Of a DNA stretch of 64,000 bases, positions 58,888 through 64,000 are shown piece after piece. Where the stretch lies: NCBI GenBank assembly GCA_964527995.1, contig CAZGRP010000020.1, positions 1-64,000 of the forward strand. Reading direction: 5' to 3'. Every line of letters begins with the position of its first letter. The stretch's first letter is position 1. The translations under genes and the position numbers were made by a program. The stretch is from CAZGRP01 sp964527995 (GTDB lineage: Bacteria; Zhuqueibacterota; Zhuqueibacteria; Oceanimicrobiales; CAZGRP01). The notes beneath the pieces were generated by a model. It made no database searches, had not been told where the DNA came from, and saw nothing but the letters and a program-made list of their open reading frames with translations.

Positions 58888-60315
58888 ATGTCCAAGCAAA
58901 AGGCGAAAAGCCCCAACAGAGCCCATTCTGGGTTGGCAGCACTTCCGGCTGTTGACCAGCTATTGCGCCATCCCGGCGTCGAGGAACTTCTGGAGCATTA
59001 TGAGCGCTCTTTTGTGCTCTCCCGGCTGCGACGCCAGGTCGACCGGGTGCGTGAGGAGCTGCGCCTCGGATCCCGCAAGCCGGCGACACGCCAGGAGCTT
59101 GCTGACACCGTTGTTCGAGCCACGGCCGAAGATGTCGCTCGCCTGATGCGGGCCAGCCTCCGGCGCGCCATCAATGCCACCGGCGTGATCCTGCATACCG
59201 GACTGGGGCGTGCGCCCCTGCCGCCTGTCGCCCGCGAGCGGGTGTTGCAGGCGATCTCGGGATACGCCACGCTGGAGATCGATCTGGAGACAGGGAACCG
59301 CGGCGATCGCACCCGCCATGTCGAGGAACTGCTCTGTGAGCTGTCCGGTGCCGAGGCGGCCTGTGTGGTGAACAACAACGCGGCGGCGGTTTTGTTGACC
59401 TTGAATACCCTGGCGCTGGGCCGTGAGGTCATTGTGTCGCGCGGCCAGTTGATCGAGATCGGGGGGTCGTTTCGCATACCCGAGGTGATGCAGCGTAGCG
59501 GCGCGGTCATGGTCGAGGTCGGCAGCACCAACAAGACCCACCTTCGCGACTACGAAGGTGCCATCAGCGACAGCACCGCCATTCTGTTCGCGGCGCACTG
59601 GTCGAACTATCGAATTCTCGGCTTCGTGAAGGAAGTGCCGGTCGTGGAACTGGTGGAGCTGGGGCGGCGCTACGGCCTGCCGGTGGTGCACGACCTCGGC
59701 GGCGGCGTGCTCGAGGACCTGCGCCAGTGGGGGTTGCCATATGAACCGGTGGTTCGCGACGACATCGAGGCCGGGGTCGGTGTGGTGACATTCAGCGGCG
59801 ACAAGGTTCTCGGCGGGCCTCAGTGTGGCGTCATCGTCGGCAGCCGGGAGCTGATTTCACAGATTCGCAGTAACCCAATGATGAGGGCGTTGCGCTGCGA
59901 CAAGATGACATTCGCAGCGCTGGAGGCCACGTTGAAGCTGTTCCTGCAGCGTGGCGCCGTTCCCGCCGAGCACCCCGTGCTGCGCATGTTGACCGAGGAC
60001 GTCGAAAAGGTGCGGCAACGAGCCGAACGTCTCTATCGCCAGATTCAGGAGTCGGGAGCGGCGGAGATCGAGGTGTCTCTCACTCAGAGCACCTCGCAGA
60101 CCGGCAGCGGCGCTCTGCCGCTGGAGGAAATTCCAAGCTGGGCGGTGACCCTGCGATCCAGGCGTTGGTCGGCGGAACAGCTTGCAGCGCGGCTGCGGCA
60201 CCTTGAGCCGCCCGTGGTCGGCTATCTCCGAGAGGAGCGTCTTCACTTAGACTGCCGCACACTGTCGGATGAGGATGTGGCGATCGTGGCTGCAGGGATC
60301 GCATCGCTGAGATAG
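58888..60315 (+). CDS. selA: L-seryl-tRNA(Sec) selenium transferase
   Basis: A 475-residue PLP enzyme of normal length. The Schiff-base lysine is K306 in TFSGDKVLGGPQCGVIVG; NATGVILHTGLGRAPLP and VNNNAAAVLLTLNTLA are family signatures, and the N-terminal helical domain (LPAVDQLLRHPGVEELLEHY) binds tRNA(Sec). It converts Ser-tRNA(Sec) to Sec-tRNA(Sec) using selenophosphate, so the organism probably makes selenoproteins. selB, selD and tRNA(Sec) are not in this window. Weak ribosome site; about 110 bases after the MFS gene. Confidence 0.95.
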   Translation: MSKQKAKSPNRAHSGLAALPAVDQLLRHPGVEELLEHYERSFVLSRLRRQVDRVREELRLGSRKPATRQELADTVVRATAEDVARLMRASLRRAINATGVILHTGLGRAPLPPVARERVLQAISGYATLEIDLETGNRGDRTRHVEELLCELSGAEAACVVNNNAAAVLLTLNTLALGREVIVSRGQLIEIGGSFRIPEVMQRSGAVMVEVGSTNKTHLRDYEGAISDSTAILFAAHWSNYRILGFVKEVPVVELVELGRRYGLPVVHDLGGGVLEDLRQWGLPYEPVVRDDIEAGVGVVTFSGDKVLGGPQCGVIVGSRELISQIRSNPMMRALRCDKMTFAALEATLKLFLQRGAVPAEHPVLRMLTEDVEKVRQRAERLYRQIQESGAAEIEVSLTQSTSQTGSGALPLEEIPSWAVTLRSRRWSAEQLAARLRHLEPPVVGYLREERLHLDCRTLSDEDVAIVAAGIASLR

Positions 60316-60334
60316 CAACGTCACAAAAGTGTCC

Positions 60335-60371
60335 GCTGGCATCGCTCCGATGTGGTTTTGTCTGTGCCAGC
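60335..60371 (+). terminator. Candidate hairpin after selA
   Basis: GCTGGCA (60335-60341) can pair with TGCCAGC (60365-60371), and inside it CATCG-CTC-CGATG (60340-60352) forms a small stem followed by TGGTTTTG. The T run is short, so a terminator role is uncertain. Confidence 0.35.
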
Positions 60372-60492
60372 CGGAAATCAGGAAAACTGGCAATTTCGAG
60401 TAAAAGAAAACGATTGCGAGCGAATTTCCAACATAATCGCTGCTTCCGGTGCCTTTGCGCCCGCGCTTTCCGCCGTTCTCCTGTGAATTCTC

Positions 60493-60520
60493 TTGACTTT
60501 TGATCTCTGGGGTTTATATT
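60493..60520 (+). promoter_or_regulatory. Sigma-70 promoter of groESL
   Basis: TTGACT (60493-60498), a 16-base spacer and TATATT (60515-60520), with the CIRCE operator immediately downstream. Transcription should start near 60527. Confidence 0.75.
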
Positions 60521-60532
60521 ACAATACGCCTT

Positions 60533-60559
60533 TTAGCGCTCGTTCGAGGTGAGTGCTAA
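60533..60559. promoter_or_regulatory. CIRCE element (HrcA operator)
   Basis: TTAGCGCTC (60533-60541), a 9-base spacer, GAGTGCTAA (60551-60559). It differs from the consensus inverted repeat (TTAGCACTC-N9-GAGTGCTAA) by one base. It lies just downstream of the promoter, so HrcA represses groESL and heat relieves it. Confidence 0.95.
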
Positions 60560-60600
60560 TATAAATGTTGAACCCAGGATAACCAAAGGGAGGTGTTCCC

Positions 60601-60888
60601 ATGAAGATCAAACCGTTGGCTGATCGCGTCGTGGTACGGGCGCTGGAGCCGGAGGAGAAGAAGCAGGGCGGCATTATCATCCCGGACACAGCCAAGGAGA
60701 AGCCCCAGGAAGGTGAAGTCATCGCTGTGGGGCCTGGCAAGATCACCGACAACGGCACCAAGATCGAGCCGAGTGTAAAAAAGGGAGACCGGGTGCTGTT
60801 TGGCAAATATTCCGGCACTGAAGTCAGTGTCGATGATGAGGACTACCTGATCTTGAGAGAGAGCGACATCCTCGCGGTCGTCGAGTAG
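60601..60888 (+). CDS. groES: Co-chaperonin GroES
   Basis: A 95-residue protein: MKIKPLADRVVVRALEPEEK at the start, GGIIIPDTAKEKPQEGEV as the mobile loop that contacts GroEL, and VLFGKYSGTEV near the end. It caps the GroEL ring. AAGGGAGG precedes the ATG. It is followed by groEL at 70 bases, with a hairpin in between, and is controlled by CIRCE. Confidence 0.97.
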   Translation: MKIKPLADRVVVRALEPEEKKQGGIIIPDTAKEKPQEGEVIAVGPGKITDNGTKIEPSVKKGDRVLFGKYSGTEVSVDDEDYLILRESDILAVVE

Positions 60889-60901
60889 ATGTCGCTTTTT
60901 T
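60862..60901 (+). terminator. Hairpin with T run between groES and groEL (attenuator candidate)
   Basis: AGCGACAT (60862-60869), within the last groES codons, pairs with ATGTCGCT (60889-60896) and is followed by a run of six T. It has terminator form but lies between cotranscribed genes, so it may reduce groEL transcription or stabilise groES mRNA. Confidence 0.6.
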
Positions 60902-60958
60902 GTTGCCTGAAGCAGACGAATCCAACTTTGAACAGAATCCTTCAAGGAGGCTTTAGAT

Positions 60959-62578
<1,620 letters not shown>

Positions 62579-62604
62579 ATGCAACCTTAAAAGGAACCGC
62601 TTTG

Positions 62605-62640
62605 AAAAGGCCGTTGGCAACCTCCAACGGCCTTTTTGTT
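62605..62640 (+). terminator. Rho-independent terminator after groEL
   Basis: GGCCGTTGG (62609-62617) pairs with CCAACGGCC (62624-62632), loop CAACCT, followed by TTTTTG. It is the main feature of the 333-base gap after groEL; the rest of the gap holds nothing I recognise. Confidence 0.88.
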
Positions 62641-62911
62641 TAGGTGAATTTCGCGGTGACCCCTCGAACCAGCCAGCCGCTTTTGGGTTGCATCTCCTCG
62701 GTGTCCTTCGTACATTGAACCGTTCAGCCCACTCTCTCCACCGCCCCGGATTTTTCTGGGAATCTGCTCGAGGTGGCAGTTGTTGATACGATGGGTGGAA
62801 TCAAGGGCGGGGAGCAAGATGAGCACCGGGTGAATCGCTGCCTGAGTTCAGACGAGGACGATTTTCTCGTTTCAAGACTCAGGCTTCCGCAAAGCCGGAA
62901 GAGGAGATGCC

Positions 62912-63604
62912 ATGAGAGCCGCTCGTAACTGCCTGGCAGGACTGACCGTCCTGTTCACGATTTCCGCCTTGGGATTGGGCCTGGCCGTGTCCCAACAGAT
63001 CACGGGCACCCCGTCTGACACCCTGGGGTACAAGACGGTGCCGGCCAAGAAGGGGGAACACTGCTTGATCTGTGGCATGGAGCTGACCGACAACGACATC
63101 GTTCTGATCTATCGCGGTCGCAGGGTGCCGTTGAAGCGTGCCATGGTCGAGCAATTCGTACGTGATCCCGGGCGCTACTTTTTCAAACTCGAGCCGCGGT
63201 CGGTGCTTTTTGACGAGAATGCGGTAGTGCGGTCCGCTCTGCAGCGCGGCTGGCTGATCGTTGGCTCTCTTGTGGTGACGAGTCTCCTTTTTGCCGGTCT
63301 CACGGCTCAGAAGGCGGTCCGCAAGGGGCTGGCTCCGGCGCCGTGGTTCTTCGTCGGCCTGGCGGGGAACGCTTTCGGCTTCCTGGCGATCCTCTTCGTA
63401 AAGCCCGTGCCTGGAGCGATGGCGCCGGCTGGCTGGGCCAAGGCGCCGGTCACGACGGAGCCGACTCACTGCCCCACCTGTGGCGCCGAGATTCATCCTT
63501 CTGCGCGCAAGTGTCCTTTTTGCGGAAAGGACGTTCTCCCCGAAATCGCCTCTGAAGTTGAACGTGTCGGGCTGCGGGGTCGAACTGATTCGCCGCGTTC
63601 GTAG
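62912..63604 (+). CDS. Membrane protein with an N-terminal CxxC site and a C-terminal zinc ribbon
   Basis: A 230-residue protein. A signal or anchor helix (LAGLTVLFTISALGLGLAVS) is followed by a soluble segment with C51 and C54 (CLICGMELTDND), two more membrane helices (about 113-130 and 145-165), and a C-terminal zinc ribbon with C187, C190, C201 and C204 (CPTCGAEI…CPFCG). GGAAGAGGAG precedes the ATG. No family is recognised. It may be cotranscribed with the oxidoreductase that starts 64 bases on. Confidence 0.72.
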   Translation: MRAARNCLAGLTVLFTISALGLGLAVSQQITGTPSDTLGYKTVPAKKGEHCLICGMELTDNDIVLIYRGRRVPLKRAMVEQFVRDPGRYFFKLEPRSVLFDENAVVRSALQRGWLIVGSLVVTSLLFAGLTAQKAVRKGLAPAPWFFVGLAGNAFGFLAILFVKPVPGAMAPAGWAKAPVTTEPTHCPTCGAEIHPSARKCPFCGKDVLPEIASEVERVGLRGRTDSPRS

Positions 63605-63667
63605 GAGGCTTGAAATCTCCCGTCCCATCAAGTCGCTGGCAAACCCAGAACCCAAACAGGTAGAACG

Positions 63668-64000
63668 ATGAGTCTGCTGACGAAGGTGGAATCGAAGGCC
63701 AAAGCGATTCTAAGCTCCGGTAGTGGGGAGGCACAACGACCCCGCCTCTCCAAGCATCGTGAGAGCAATGTCCCTGGACTGTTTGTTATCGGCGACCTGG
63801 CTGGTGCCCCCGTGATCAAGATGGCCATGGCCCAGGGCCAGGAGATCATTGATCATATCTCAGCGCTACCGGACGCGGTCGGCGGTGATCCGGACGTTTA
63901 TGACGTGCTCGTCGTCGGCGCCGGCGCCGCTGGTCTGAATGCCGCCCTGGCAGCACGAGACAAAGGGATGTCGTGTCTCGTCCTCGAAAAGGAAAAGATC
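63668..64000 (+). CDS. FAD-dependent thioredoxin-reductase-like oxidoreductase (partial, 5' part)
   Basis: The first 111 residues are in the window. Residues 35-48 (VPGLFVIGDLAGAP) resemble the FAD-binding 'GD' motif that normally lies near the C-terminus of such enzymes, and the Rossmann motif GAGAAG (84-89) in VLVVGAGAAGLNAALAARDK follows. This order suggests a small N-terminal module before the usual start of the fold, as in some thioredoxin-reductase-like fusions. The rest lies beyond the window. ATG 63668 is used with a weak ribosome site. Confidence 0.75.
   Translation, partial: MSLLTKVESKAKAILSSGSGEAQRPRLSKHRESNVPGLFVIGDLAGAPVIKMAMAQGQEIIDHISALPDAVGGDPDVYDVLVVGAGAAGLNAALAARDKGMSCLVLEKEKI

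Overview
This is a 64 kb, GC-rich stretch of a bacterial chromosome with dense, mostly housekeeping and cell-envelope gene content. Two runs of exactly 100 N (36220-36319 and 55162-55261) show that it is a scaffold, probably from a metagenome assembly. The bacterium is Gram-negative: there is an ADP-heptose-type LPS glycosyltransferase, a beta-barrel protein, a LolA-like carrier, TonB-type domains and many lipoprotein or signal-peptide proteins. A secreted amidase ending in a FlgD-like 'QNYPNPF' sorting-type domain, together with the TonB/M56 and HEAT-repeat genes, suggests the FCB group (KSB1/Calditrichota-like lineages), but I cannot place it further. I found no rRNA, tRNA, CRISPR array, prophage or insertion sequence.

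Layout. 1-12.6 kb: tail of a DUF35 OB-fold gene, small membrane proteins, a CPBP protease, an MFS transporter, an XRE regulator, then a BlaI-type repressor coupled to an M56 membrane protease that carries two TonB C-terminal domains; next a PQQ-type propeller lipoprotein, a radical SAM enzyme, an AlkD-like protein and a heparinase-like protein. 12.8-18.9 kb: an ECF sigma factor, its zinc-finger anti-sigma factor, three exported HEAT-repeat proteins and a TonB protein. 19-21.9 kb: an M20 peptidase, MarR, CDGSH and YceI. 22.1-25.7 kb (minus): a membrane-fusion protein and two MacB/FtsX permeases without an ATPase. 26-32.7 kb (plus): a LolA-like protein, three FtsX-type permeases, a LolD-like ATPase and a predicted beta-barrel.

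32.8-55.1 kb: mixed metabolism and peptidases (threonine dehydratase, DUF885, MaoC, fumarase, amidase, PD40 propeller, PaaI thioesterase, MobA, NrfD, penicillin acylase, M28, SDR, cupin, DUF488, GT9, DapF, UPF0173, FolE and a small di-haem cytochrome). 55.5-64 kb: a membrane protein, SerB, an Fsr-like MFS transporter, SelA, GroES-GroEL under a CIRCE element, a zinc-ribbon membrane protein, and the start of an FAD oxidoreductase.

Three patterns cut across the genes. First, the motif AACCTT-N14-(C/G)GT recurs upstream of the ECF sigma gene, the TonB gene, the membrane-fusion/permease operon and an unexplained leader at 3.0 kb, which suggests a local ECF regulon linking envelope genes. Second, six intergenic gaps hold degenerate arrays with a strict 7-bp period, one of them beside the second assembly gap. 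Third, several genes have a near-consensus TTGACA-N16-18-TATATT promoter, and at serB this places the transcription start on the start codon (leaderless).
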